This document shows positions 1-8,679 of a DNA stretch of 64,000 nucleotides, piece after piece. The notes under the pieces were generated by a model. It saw nothing but the letters and a program-made list of their open reading frames with translations, was not told the DNA's origin and did no database searches. Both the position numbers and the translations under genes were made by a program. This DNA is from Nitrospira japonica. GTDB taxonomy: Bacteria > Nitrospirota > Nitrospiria > Nitrospirales > Nitrospiraceae. The first letter of the stretch is position 1. Every line of letters starts with the position of its first letter. The DNA lies in NCBI RefSeq assembly GCF_900169565.1, contig NZ_LT828648.1:3632501-3696500 (forward strand). Direction: 5' to 3'.

Positions 1-2313
1 TCCCAGCAGCTCCTCTTCCAGCTTCTCCCCGGGGCGCAGACCCACGAAACTGATCGGAATCTCGTCACCAGGCACGAACCCTGATAACCTGACCAAATTT
101 CTGGCCAGATCGAGCACTTTAATCTGTTCGCCCATGTCCAACACGTAGATCACACCCTGCTCCCCAAGCGAGGCTGCCTGGAGCACAAGGTGAACGGCCT
201 CGGGAATCAGCATGAAGTATCGCTTCACCGCAGGATGTGTGACGGTGACGGGCCCGCCATTTTGGATCTGCTCCTGAAACCTCAGCAGCACACTACCGCT
301 ACTCCCCAGAACATTACCGAAACGGACTGTAAGGAAGCGGGTTGTACTTCGTCTGGCAAACTCCTGGACGATGAGTTCGGCCACACGTTTTGTGGCTCCC
401 ATGACACTGGATGGATTCACGGCCTTGTCCGTCGAGATCAGAACGAATCGTTCTACGCCAAAACGGTCAGCCGCCTCACACGCAAGCCGCGTTCCCATAC
501 AGTTATTCTTAATAGCCTCTGCAGGGTTCATTTCGACGAGCGGGACATGCTTGTGAGCGGCGGCATGGAACACAATATGCGGACGAGTTTGCTCCATGAC
601 CTCGGACAGCCGACGAGCATCGGTGATATCCCCGATAACGGGCCTGATCGAAGAAGCACACCCGCTATCGTCGAGTTGCTTACTGATTGTGTAAAGGCTG
701 TTCTCATGACGCTCATAAAGGACCAAAGTCTCGGGTCGCAATGCACAAATCTGCCGGGCGAGTTCCGATCCAATCGATCCGCCGGCCCCGGTAAGGAGCA
801 CACATTTTCCGCTCACCATGTCATGCAGCGCATCTGTGCATAGCCGAATCGGGGCTCTCGCCAACAGGTCATTCAGGGACACGCTGCGTATCTGACTGAG
901 AACGCTCTTTCCAGCAACAAAATCCTTCACGCCGGGTAGCGTCTTGATGGATACCTTGCACGATTCCAGTTCTGAAATAATTCGCCGCAACAATGACGGC
1001 TCTGCGTCAGGCATAGCAACGACAACCTCTTCCGGTCTGTATTCGGCTATGATTTTCGGGATGTCTTTCAATGTTCCGAGCACTTTGATTCCGTGGATCC
1101 GCTGATTCAATAGAGATGCCTCATCATCAACAAAACCGATAGGTTGATAGCGGTACGATGCCCGTGTCCGCATCTCTCGTACGATGCGTTCGCCTGAATC
1201 ACCTGCTCCTATGATGAGGACCTTGTTCTTGTTTCGGTACAACACCTGCTCCCTCAGTAAACGGCGAGGAAGACGGACGCCTGCAATGAAACCGACGAGC
1301 AACACACTGTCGATCACGAAGATAGATTGAGGATACTCCGTCATTGCCATTCCCCATCGAACCAAGAAATAGAAGGCCATGGTGCTGGTTGCAACTCCGA
1401 TGAGGATGTTCCGCAAATCCCAAATGCTGACGTACCGCCAAAGTCCTTCATTGAGGCGAAAGGCAACGAAGGCCGCTGCCCTAATCACAACCAGCCACGG
1501 TAACGTGGCGAGGAACCTTCTTACCTCCTCTGCCGGGATGGCGCCGTCGAACCTCAGCCAAAACGCCAGATAGTTCGCCAGAATAATCAAACCGATATCC
1601 AGCGCCACAATGAGAGGACGGCGCCATTGGACCACGCAGCTTCTTATCCACGTACCGCAAGACCATGCGCCGTGGCTTCCGGAAGACGACAATCCTGGCA
1701 GCTCGAATACCACCAATGGTATTCTCAGAATATGCAGGAAAGATTGAGCCATGATGGCAATGTCCAGCATCAGGGAGGCGTGTCTGACATACAGTTTCGC
1801 CAGTCTGAGTTTTTCTGGAAGAATCTTGTTCCGGTAGTCGTGCTCAGGCCGATCAGCTTGCTGGAGCAGCGTCGCCTCGTCGATGTACTTCAATGATGCC
1901 AGATCCGTCAGTCCCGGCCGGATTCGGAGAATTTCACCAAAGTCGACGCGGAACAGCTCGACATAGCGCGGAACCTCCGGACGGGGACCTACAATGCTCA
2001 TGTCGCCCTTGAGGATATTCAGCAGCTGTGGGAGTTCATCCATCTTCGTTCGCCGCAATAGCCTTCCGATCCGCGTGATTCGCGCGTCGTTTCCAAGTGT
2101 GATCAAGCCGCCTCTACTCTCGGCATCATCCACCATGGTCCGGAATTTCAGGATAGAGAACGGGCGGAGGCCGCGACCGATCCTCGTCTGCCGAAAAATG
2201 ATCGGGCCCCGCGAATCAAGTTTGATCAGGATTGCCGCAACCATCCAGAGGGGCCAGCTTGCAAGCACCCCGAGAACCGCAACAATTACGTCAAACGCGC
2301 GCTTCATCATCAT
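1..2313 (-). CDS. Fused phosphoglycosyl transferase / NDP-sugar 4,6-dehydratase (PglC-PglF-like), 3' end outside window
   Basis: One uninterrupted frame of 771 codons runs off the left edge. Residues 1-195 are a small monotopic phosphoglycosyl transferase: N-terminal hydrophobic segment (4-30), KFRTM (56-60), the Asp-Glu catalytic pair in MDELPQLLN (D92, E93) and GPRPE (109-113). After a linker, residues 233-345 carry membrane helices, followed by a CapD/FlaA1 dehydratase with GAGGSIGSEL (about 510), FHAAAHKHVP, STDKAVNP and VGLRPGEKLEEELL near the edge. The usual SDR Tyr is Met (VMGATK), as in known members of this dehydratase family. About 80-100 C-terminal residues are probably missing. 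The domains are normally separate proteins; here they should dehydrate a UDP-HexNAc at C4-C6 and transfer sugar-phosphate to undecaprenyl phosphate. The start ATG overlaps the aminotransferase stop (ATGA). Confidence 0.9.
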   Translation of the reverse strand, partial: MMMKRAFDVIVAVLGVLASWPLWMVAAILIKLDSRGPIIFRQTRIGRGLRPFSILKFRTMVDDAESRGGLITLGNDARITRIGRLLRRTKMDELPQLLNILKGDMSIVGPRPEVPRYVELFRVDFGEILRIRPGLTDLASLKYIDEATLLQQADRPEHDYRNKILPEKLRLAKLYVRHASLMLDIAIMAQSFLHILRIPLVVFELPGLSSSGSHGAWSCGTWIRSCVVQWRRPLIVALDIGLIILANYLAFWLRFDGAIPAEEVRRFLATLPWLVVIRAAAFVAFRLNEGLWRYVSIWDLRNILIGVATSTMAFYFLVRWGMAMTEYPQSIFVIDSVLLVGFIAGVRLPRRLLREQVLYRNKNKVLIIGAGDSGERIVREMRTRASYRYQPIGFVDDEASLLNQRIHGIKVLGTLKDIPKIIAEYRPEEVVVAMPDAEPSLLRRIISELESCKVSIKTLPGVKDFVAGKSVLSQIRSVSLNDLLARAPIRLCTDALHDMVSGKCVLLTGAGGSIGSELARQICALRPETLVLYERHENSLYTISKQLDDSGCASSIRPVIGDITDARRLSEVMEQTRPHIVFHAAAHKHVPLVEMNPAEAIKNNCMGTRLACEAADRFGVERFVLISTDKAVNPSSVMGATKRVAELIVQEFARRSTTRFLTVRFGNVLGSSGSVLLRFQEQIQNGGPVTVTHPAVKRYFMLIPEAVHLVLQAASLGEQGVIYVLDMGEQIKVLDLARNLVRLSGFVPGDEIPISFVGLRPGEKLEEELLG

Positions 2314-3467
2314 TGCCGAGTCTCCTGGATGATGTCCCTCACCGTCGAAATGACTCGCCGAACGTCTTGCTCGGTCATTTTTGAATAGAGCGGCAACGAA
2401 ACGAGACGTTGAAAAGCAGCATTGGCCGTGGGGAAGTCGGAGGCACAGTAGCCGTAGGTGTCTCTGTAATACGGGTGAAGATGAAGAGGGATAAAATGGA
2501 CGCTGCTGCCAACCTGCGCCTGCTGCAACCGTTCTATGAAATCATTCCTGCCGATGCGCAAGCGACCGAGGTCGAGCTGGATGGCATACAGATGCCAGGC
2601 GTGCTGTACGTGCGCTTGCGCCGCTGGAAGGGCGACCTCGGGCACATCGCGCAATCCTTCGTTGTACCACGCTGCGATCCGGTCGCGTGACTTCCAGAAA
2701 CGTTCGCACTTTTGCAGCTGGGCAATGCCTAATGCTGCAGCCATATCCGTTAAATTGTATTTGAAACCGGGAGACAGGATCTCGTAGTACCATGATCCAT
2801 GAGCCGTATAGCGGTTCCATGCATCACGACTCAATCCGTGGAGACTCATCGTTCGAATCCGTGAAGCGACGCCGGCATCATTGGTGACAACCATCCCCCC
2901 TTCCCCCGTCGTAATATTTTTTGTCGCATAAAAGGAAAAGCAGGTGATGTCCGACAGGCTACCCACCATCTTGCCTCGGTACCACGCCGGAAGGGCATGC
3001 GCTGCGTCCTCGATTACGTATAGACCGTGTGCCTTGGCAATCGCATGAATCTCATCCATTTCGCATGGATGCCCGGCAAAATGTACTGGGAGAATCGCTT
3101 TAGTCCTCGGAGTAATCGCTTCTTCGATGAGTTTTGGATCAATGTTAAGAGTATTCTCCGTACAGTCGACCAACACCGGCTTGGCCCTAAAATAGGTCAC
3201 CACTTCGGCGGTGGCCGCAAACGTCATGGTCGGAACAATGACTTCGTCTCCTTCCCGCACGCCAATCGCTTCGAGGGCAAGGTGCAGCGATGCAGTGCAC
3301 GAATTCACGGCCACGGCATGGCGGGCACCTACCATGGCAGCGAACTCATTTTCGAACTGCCTGGCCTTGGCTCCAGTGGTCAACCAGCCTGAACGGATTA
3401 CCTCCACAACGGCGTTGATCTCTTCTTGGCCCAAATCGGGCACATGGAAAGGCAGGAAGTTCGCCAT
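2310..3467 (-). CDS. DegT/DnrJ/EryC1-family sugar aminotransferase
   Basis: This is a 385-residue PLP-dependent aminotransferase of the PglE/PseC/ArnB type, which puts an amino group on C4 of a 4-keto-6-deoxy nucleotide sugar. Visible motifs are GWLTTG near residue 27, NSCTASLHLA (55-64), EDAAHA with the PLP-binding Asp (D154) and SFYATKNITTGEGG with the Schiff-base lysine K183. Length is normal. A GGAG lies 9 nt before the ATG. It overlaps the downstream dehydratase/transferase fusion by 4 bases, so the dehydratase product can pass straight to this enzyme and, after amination, back to the fused transferase. An acetyltransferase (PglD-like) is not in the window and may lie further left. Confidence 0.92.
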   Translation of the reverse strand: MANFLPFHVPDLGQEEINAVVEVIRSGWLTTGAKARQFENEFAAMVGARHAVAVNSCTASLHLALEAIGVREGDEVIVPTMTFAATAEVVTYFRAKPVLVDCTENTLNIDPKLIEEAITPRTKAILPVHFAGHPCEMDEIHAIAKAHGLYVIEDAAHALPAWYRGKMVGSLSDITCFSFYATKNITTGEGGMVVTNDAGVASRIRTMSLHGLSRDAWNRYTAHGSWYYEILSPGFKYNLTDMAAALGIAQLQKCERFWKSRDRIAAWYNEGLRDVPEVALPAAQAHVQHAWHLYAIQLDLGRLRIGRNDFIERLQQAQVGSSVHFIPLHLHPYYRDTYGYCASDFPTANAAFQRLVSLPLYSKMTEQDVRRVISTVRDIIQETRQ

Positions 3468-3642
3468 GTGAATTTCTCCAATAAGTAGGTAACGCCACCT
3501 GCTCCGCCACTCATTGGCGCCGAAGCATGGAGGGGAGACTGGCTAAATGTCGGAGTGCAATGTGGAAGATTGAGCTAGAAACGATGCCTGACGCAGCAGG
3601 AATACAACGTGTCGATGCGAATGCGTTGAGAAACGCCGAAGG

Positions 3643-5163
3643 CTAGACCACGCAAGATGGTGAGGGGAGCAACACCACAGCGATCGCTAAGGTAGACGCT
3701 CCAACCAACATGAGTAAGGGGTCCAGTGGTGCGTTGAATGTCAACACGCGAAGTCCTTGAGCTAGGAAGAACCCAAGCAAGCCAAGGCCGAGAGACAATA
3801 ATCGTCCAGGGCCATGGGGCAATTCTAGAAACGCAAACCTGCTCGCGATTCCCAACGGGAAAATCAAGACCGAATAAACCAACCACTTGAATGTCTCCCC
3901 TAGGCCACGAATGAGCATATCGCTGACGGAGAGTTGTTGCTGGACGACCATCCGCGCATGCTCTCTACCGTTGACATACAGCATCGTCACTCCGTCGCGA
4001 TAGACCGCCACCAAATGCTGCACGGAGCGATCGAGGGGAGAGTCTACGGTCGTTAAAGCGGGGTGTGCGCCGTTACGTCCCGACACCGGTGTACGTAACC
4101 GAAACACGATCTCCCTATTTTGCTGTGCGAGAGTAAAGTTTCGATCATATGGATCAATCGAGTAAGAGACGATTCGAGCCGGGCCACCCTGGTTTAGCTC
4201 GCCGGACGCAACCCAGGTCTCCAGCGATAGCTCTTTCTGATACGTAAGCGGCATGTCGGCGAGTTTTTGAGGGGCGATGAGAGAAGACGCCCCCGACCCG
4301 CCTTTGAACAAAAGTCCGTTAGGACTCAGCCAGGTGTACTTCGCCTTCTCACTGATCTGGAGATCGATCGGAGGCCTCAATGCGGATCGATCATGGACAA
4401 TCGTTCCATGCTGCTCGGTGAAATCGTAATAAAAGACCAGGTCCTCCTGGATTCGTTTCGTATGCGCATCGACCCCATATCCAGCAGAAAAGTTCGTCCA
4501 GACTGCATCGGCGGTTAACGCCCGATCATATAAAGCGGCCAGATATATCGCACCCTGCCAGGGACGGTCCAGGGTTCCCTCGTTCCCGAGAAACAAACGA
4601 TAGGAGGAGTTCCAGTTGCGAAAGTCACGGGGCACGGTCAAGGGCATCCCGATTGCCACGGCTAGTAACACAACATACACGCCCGCCATCGTTCCTGCCA
4701 CAGGCCTCCTCCAAACGCGCTGCCAACGACTGGCCTTCAATGTCGGAAGAGCCGCTAGGAAAAGCACTCCTGCGAGACCTCCCACTACGCCGCCCAACCA
4801 ATTGCAAAGAATGTCTGCTACGGAAGGTGCACGTGGAAGAAACACCTGCGCCGTCTCTACGAAACCGCTGAGCAACACTGAAACGCCGGAAATAAGTAAT
4901 AGTTTGAACCGCCAGCCACGCGAGTACGTTTGAGGTAACAGAACGATCAAGAAGCCGCAGGGAATGAAATAGAGAATGTTAGTCCAGATATCCCATAGCG
5001 TCACGCGGGAAATACCCGAGAATCCCTCGAACTTGTCTTGGTAGATGGACCTGAATGAATCGGCGTCGCCAAGAGAGAAGGTGAATGGTGCTAGGCCGAA
5101 CAGCACGATATACAGCACATATGCGATCAGCAACCCCACTACGATCACGGGGTAAAACCCCAC
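3643..5163 (-). CDS. VanZ-family membrane protein with embedded LamG/concanavalin-like domain
   Basis: The protein has 506 residues. The first 180 residues hold about five membrane helices with VanZ-like features (FIPCGFLIVLLP; ETAQVFLPRAPSVADILCN). Residues about 200-400 form a soluble, probably periplasmic, LamG/concanavalin A-like glucanase fold (FYYDF, LSLETWV, HLVAVYRDG, LYVNGRE). Two or three further helices close the C-terminus. VanZ-like proteins are common beside exosortases but their role is unproven; the LamG part suggests binding of a glycan. It overlaps the exosortase gene by 19 bases, suggesting coupled synthesis. The exact biochemical role is unknown. The 175 bp downstream, before the aminotransferase, show no gene. 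Confidence 0.85.
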   Translation of the reverse strand: MGFYPVIVVGLLIAYVLYIVLFGLAPFTFSLGDADSFRSIYQDKFEGFSGISRVTLWDIWTNILYFIPCGFLIVLLPQTYSRGWRFKLLLISGVSVLLSGFVETAQVFLPRAPSVADILCNWLGGVVGGLAGVLFLAALPTLKASRWQRVWRRPVAGTMAGVYVVLLAVAIGMPLTVPRDFRNWNSSYRLFLGNEGTLDRPWQGAIYLAALYDRALTADAVWTNFSAGYGVDAHTKRIQEDLVFYYDFTEQHGTIVHDRSALRPPIDLQISEKAKYTWLSPNGLLFKGGSGASSLIAPQKLADMPLTYQKELSLETWVASGELNQGGPARIVSYSIDPYDRNFTLAQQNREIVFRLRTPVSGRNGAHPALTTVDSPLDRSVQHLVAVYRDGVTMLYVNGREHARMVVQQQLSVSDMLIRGLGETFKWLVYSVLIFPLGIASRFAFLELPHGPGRLLSLGLGLLGFFLAQGLRVLTFNAPLDPLLMLVGASTLAIAVVLLPSPSCVV

Positions 5164-6131
5164 AGTTGTACAGAAAGGGGAGCGATCGCCAGAACCGAAA
5201 GCGAGACAAGAGCCATGACGGCGGCTTGCTTCATGACATGAGAACCACGATCACTGTTAGCAGAAGACCCAAGGAATACGACGTTCTTGGTCTCCTCCCA
5301 TCGGAGAGCGCACCAAAACAGCAGCGGCATGGTAAGACCATAGATGGTATAGCTGAAGATTCGATGGTCTGCGCCTTCGGCGACGCCCATGTAATCGCCC
5401 ATAATAATGCCATAGGCCCGGATACCATTTGCGATCATCAATATCACGGCACTGATCCCCAGAAAGGTGAAGCGGCGAACTGGTTGTTGATAGACCAGTG
5501 TCGCAAAGGCGTAGCTGAGGGCCAAGCCGGGGAGCAGATAGCGCAATCCACCGCAGTCGGGTGCAACCTCCCAAGTGCCTGATGCGATCGTAATCCGGTA
5601 TTCTTGAATGAGATAGGGAACGTCGACGAGCCGGAGTCCTCCCAAGATGAACAGAGTCGTGAAGTCCTGAAGCCACGGCTCAATCGAAGTTCCGACAGGC
5701 AACATGAAGATGAGAAGCCCTAACGGCCATGAAATAGCTCGAGCAATGGTTGTTCCCAGAAGAGTCCAGACCAGACCTGGCAATGATGCAATGACCGCCA
5801 GCTGTTCCAGCCAAATCAGGTTTAGGCGGTGTCCCACCAACCAAGCAGCACCGATTGCAGAGAGTGCGACGACCCCCCAAGCACTGGGTTCTGGAGTCAG
5901 AGGTAACCACGCTTGCCGGCAGCACCACACTAAATAGCCAGTCACGGGCAACATGAGAAACCCGTGTGCGAACGTTCTGGAGCTCGACCAGGCGGCTACC
6001 AACGATTCCACTGTGGGCCAGAACAAGCCAATGACGCAGACCGTCGTCGCTAGAACGATCAGTCCTATCACTTGCCATTCCCTGGAGGCCAGCCTGACGA
6101 CCGCCGCGGGCTTGATCAATCGAGCATCCAT
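5145..6131 (-). CDS. xrtA: Exosortase (XrtA/EpsH-like), without EpsI domain
   Basis: This 328-residue multi-pass membrane protein is a transpeptidase-type protease that cuts PEP-CTERM tails and anchors the proteins at the envelope. The catalytic triad is visible: Cys193 in APDCGGLRYLLP, Arg238 in NGIRAYGII and His256 in ADHRIFSY. The usual Ser after Cys is Gly. The NGIRAY and DHRIF contexts fit XrtA best. Many XrtA proteins carry a C-terminal EpsI (DUF3485) domain; here about 30 hydrophobic residues resembling its start remain, and the protein then ends inside the overlapping VanZ gene. A short PEP-CTERM protein is encoded directly upstream. Confidence 0.92.
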   Translation of the reverse strand: MDARLIKPAAVVRLASREWQVIGLIVLATTVCVIGLFWPTVESLVAAWSSSRTFAHGFLMLPVTGYLVWCCRQAWLPLTPEPSAWGVVALSAIGAAWLVGHRLNLIWLEQLAVIASLPGLVWTLLGTTIARAISWPLGLLIFMLPVGTSIEPWLQDFTTLFILGGLRLVDVPYLIQEYRITIASGTWEVAPDCGGLRYLLPGLALSYAFATLVYQQPVRRFTFLGISAVILMIANGIRAYGIIMGDYMGVAEGADHRIFSYTIYGLTMPLLFWCALRWEETKNVVFLGSSANSDRGSHVMKQAAVMALVSLSVLAIAPLSVQLWGFTP

Positions 6132-6276
6132 TGATGACCTAACCGCCCGAAGATGTCATGAACAGGTCTTCCTTCCTTACTGTTCAAGGAAGATTGCCAG
6201 GAGGGCGATTGTGTTTGAGCAGCGGAGGGAAGCAAACAGAATCTCGGAAGAGTAACCGGCTACAGAGAGGAAATGG

Positions 6277-6309
6277 GCCCTCTCGCCGTCCATATCGCAG
6301 CGAGAGGGC
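6277..6309 (-). terminator. Strong stem-loop between PEP-CTERM gene and exosortase
   Basis: A perfect 10-bp stem (GCCCTCTCGC / GCGAGAGGGC) with a 13-nt loop lies about 80 bp after the PEP-CTERM stop codon. No run of U follows, so it may be a partial terminator, a processing site or a 3' stabiliser that sets different levels of substrate and protease. The rest of the 255-bp gap shows no gene. Confidence 0.5.
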
Positions 6310-6386
6310 ACCGCCTGAAGTCCCGACATCTGAGAATTGCGAACACTCCTCACCCCACCGGCGCGTACGGATGGGACTCGAGAAAT

Positions 6387-6677
6387 TTACGAGCGTGTCT
6401 TCCGTTCACGCCAGAGTACCAGACCGATGAACCCTCCGGCCGCGAACAGGAGAGTACCGGGAACGGGAACGCTCTTCGTAGGATAATTGTTCTGGCTATT
6501 GCCGATATAGTTCCGCAAGGTGCTCGCCAACCAAGCGAGGAAGCTGTTTGAGTCCCAGGTAGCCATCGCACCAGATGACCCCCAGGCTGGAAGGGAGCCT
6601 GCAGCCTCCGCCTGCGGAGCGAAGAGGCCGATCGACAGAATCACGACGAGGAGTATTCCCAGCAATGCATCTCTCAT
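6387..6677 (-). CDS. Short PEP-CTERM (VPVPGT-type) sorting protein
   Basis: The protein has 96 residues with a signal peptide (1 to about 26, ending QAEAA), a short Ser/Asn/Trp-rich mature part of about 40 residues, and a C-terminal sorting tail: PVPGT (71-75), a hydrophobic helix (76-89) and a basic end (RERKTRS). This is the tripartite exosortase substrate layout with the VPxPGT variant. The start is fixed by an excellent Shine-Dalgarno (AGGAGGTGA) just before the ATG, much stronger than in most neighbours, so high expression is likely. It is encoded next to the exosortase. The mature part matches no family I recognise. Confidence 0.85.
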   Translation of the reverse strand: MRDALLGILLVVILSIGLFAPQAEAAGSLPAWGSSGAMATWDSNSFLAWLASTLRNYIGNSQNNYPTKSVPVPGTLLFAAGGFIGLVLWRERKTRS

Positions 6678-6804
6678 ATGTCACCTCCTAATAGAGAACA
6701 ATTCAAAAGTGCAAAGTGACTGTTTACACCGAACCGCTTGACTTCATCACGCGGGCTCATTGTCTTCTTCTTCGTGGTCGCCCGTCAAGAAAAATAGGGT
6801 AGTA

Positions 6805-7326
6805 CTACTTAGTTGGAGAACCGTGGGCACTTGAGCATCGGGAAGCCTGAGCGAAGCATTCCGCGGGTCCACAAAGAGATACGGAAGATGTCGCTGTAAC
6901 GCTGGCCGCTAACGCAACAGCGGGAGAATCGATGTGCCCCTTGGCACCCTTGACCCATCGAAGCCGAGCGGAACGAGTCGACAAGCCTTCCCGCTCCCAA
7001 ACGTACCGGACCATGCCAGGCGTGACACTGACGCCATCCAGCGTCATTTGTCGAGCGAGCCGCACATAGCTGACGGTCGGATTCGAGTGAGTTTTCAAGA
7101 GGATTTGCCGCTCCATCAAAGCTGGCGTACGGTTGGGCATGACCGGTTTACGACGGATCTTTGGCGCCAACCCGTCTCTGCCCTGCGTGTTGAGGGTCCT
7201 TCTCAGCGCGTAGTACTGGGATCGGCTGACTCCGGACAGCCTGCAAGCTTTGGCGACGTTCTTGAGTTCAGCGGCTATGGCAAGGATGCTCAACTTCGCC
7301 CTGATCACCCGTTCCCGGCTTGTCAT
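6805..7326 (-). pseudogene. Truncated IS481-like transposase remnant
   Basis: Residues 1 to about 130 resemble the N-terminus of IS481-family transposases: helix-turn-helix (VAKACRLSGVSRSQYYALRR), a basic linker (KIRRKPVMPNRTPA) and VRYVWEREGLSTRSARLRW. Full transposases are about 300-350 residues with a DDE catalytic domain. Here the frame runs into about 40 unrelated residues and stops at 173, so the catalytic domain is gone. It is a decayed insertion inside the exopolysaccharide locus; a domesticated DNA-binding role cannot be excluded. The flanking 200 bp (7327-7534) hold no convincing gene. Confidence 0.7.
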
Positions 7327-7534
7327 AATTACACCTCAGTAGACGGCAACCCGATGTTCCCATCTTCATTGACCGCCGACAGTTCTGTGCGCAAATGTCG
7401 TGGATTGTTCACAGATCTTCCACCAAACTCACGAGACTCTCCTCAACCGAGACAGTCCGAAGAGGAGTTTTTTGAATAAATTGCAGATTCACGACGACGA
7501 GAAAGCAGAACGCGAGGCATTCGTCGCAACATTG

Positions 7535-8605
7535 CTAGTGATGTGTTTGGGATTGAGAATGTACCTTCACTCGTCCGGCACGAAACTCGGAAGGGGTCAG
7601 CAGATTGCCCAGCCGTCCCTGGAAATGCTGAGCAACCGCGTGGCCGCGCTGCGCAATTTCCCTGGCGCAACGAACCCACGCGTACTTTGATATCCTAAAC
7701 CACGGAACCTGGATCGTGGTTCCACCATATTTTCTCTTGTACTCTCCACCACCGCCCATGTCATATAGTTGATTGCCCAGCTGTTTGCCGATTTTCATCG
7801 CGTGCCACTGAATTGCCTCATTAGGCCGCAATAGCCGATCCTCCCGTCGACTCGCTCCTCCCCAGAAATACATCAGCCCATTCAGATGAGGAAAAATACC
7901 CGTGGCGATGCTGCGGCCACTTCGATCGCGCGCACGGAGCAACAGAAGATTCCCCGTGGGAAGAATATGCTCGATTAGTCGCCGCACCCGTTCGACTTTG
8001 TAGGGAGGCACCAGCCTCTGTCTGGCAAATACATCCCCCAATTGCTCGTAATACTCGTCCGCAAAGGCCGAATCATGTGCTTGCTCGATCGAAACCCCCG
8101 CCTTTCCGGCTTTTCGGATACAACGTCGACACGCGCTAGTCATGTTCATGAACAATGCATTCTCATCGCGAGTCAGATCTATTTCGTAACTCGTGTAGAT
8201 CCGATGTTGGGTCTTAAGGTCATGAAGATCGCGTACGGTGATGCTGCGGTCCATCATTTCCAAATGCACGCAGCCAAGATCGTGGAACGCAAAATCAATG
8301 AGGGCCTGAATGGCCTTGGTCCGGATCGCACCGCTCGAGAGGTTAAGCCCCATGTAATCGCTACTCCATCCGGGAAACGGACTACCCAGTATTCGGAGAC
8401 CGAGTTTTGTGACAATCAGCCCGGTGAAATAGCCTACGGTGCTCCGGCCGTCTTTCAACGCTCCAATGACCGGCTCCCCGCCTTGAGTCTCGGAGAGAAA
8501 TGTCAACCACGTACGTGTCTGATAGATCGTTCGTTCCTGATGATTGTCGGTCGTGAGTGCCCAATCATTGGCGCGGGCATCGATTCGCTCGATTCTATAG
8601 GCCAT
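7535..8605 (-). CDS. FemAB/GNAT-fold acyl- or aminoacyltransferase, exosortase-locus type
   Basis: The protein has 356 residues with the double-GNAT layout of FemAB-like enzymes: an N-terminal half (YQTRTWLTFLSE, VGYFTGLIV) and a C-terminal half with RRCIRKAGKAGVSIEQ, then ARDRSGRSIATGIF, MYFWGGASR and a Gly-rich stretch before KRKYGGTTI. Family members transfer amino acids or acyl groups to cell-surface polymers; the substrate here is unknown. I chose the ATG preceded by GAGAGG; an upstream TTG would add 16 residues. It is one of three related proteins in the window. It follows a NodB-type deacetylase, which could expose amines for modification. Confidence 0.75.
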   Translation of the reverse strand: MAYRIERIDARANDWALTTDNHQERTIYQTRTWLTFLSETQGGEPVIGALKDGRSTVGYFTGLIVTKLGLRILGSPFPGWSSDYMGLNLSSGAIRTKAIQALIDFAFHDLGCVHLEMMDRSITVRDLHDLKTQHRIYTSYEIDLTRDENALFMNMTSACRRCIRKAGKAGVSIEQAHDSAFADEYYEQLGDVFARQRLVPPYKVERVRRLIEHILPTGNLLLLRARDRSGRSIATGIFPHLNGLMYFWGGASRREDRLLRPNEAIQWHAMKIGKQLGNQLYDMGGGGEYKRKYGGTTIQVPWFRISKYAWVRCAREIAQRGHAVAQHFQGRLGNLLTPSEFRAGRVKVHSQSQTHH

Positions 8606-8679
8606 ACGCCTCTCGTGCAGGGAATCTCCTCGGCTGGGCGCGATACAGACCAAAATGTCAGGTAATAATCTAGGCAGGA

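Noticed and set aside
190-843. 217-residue plus-strand frame
   Set aside because: Antisense of the dehydratase half of the fusion protein, whose conserved motifs occupy exactly this stretch.
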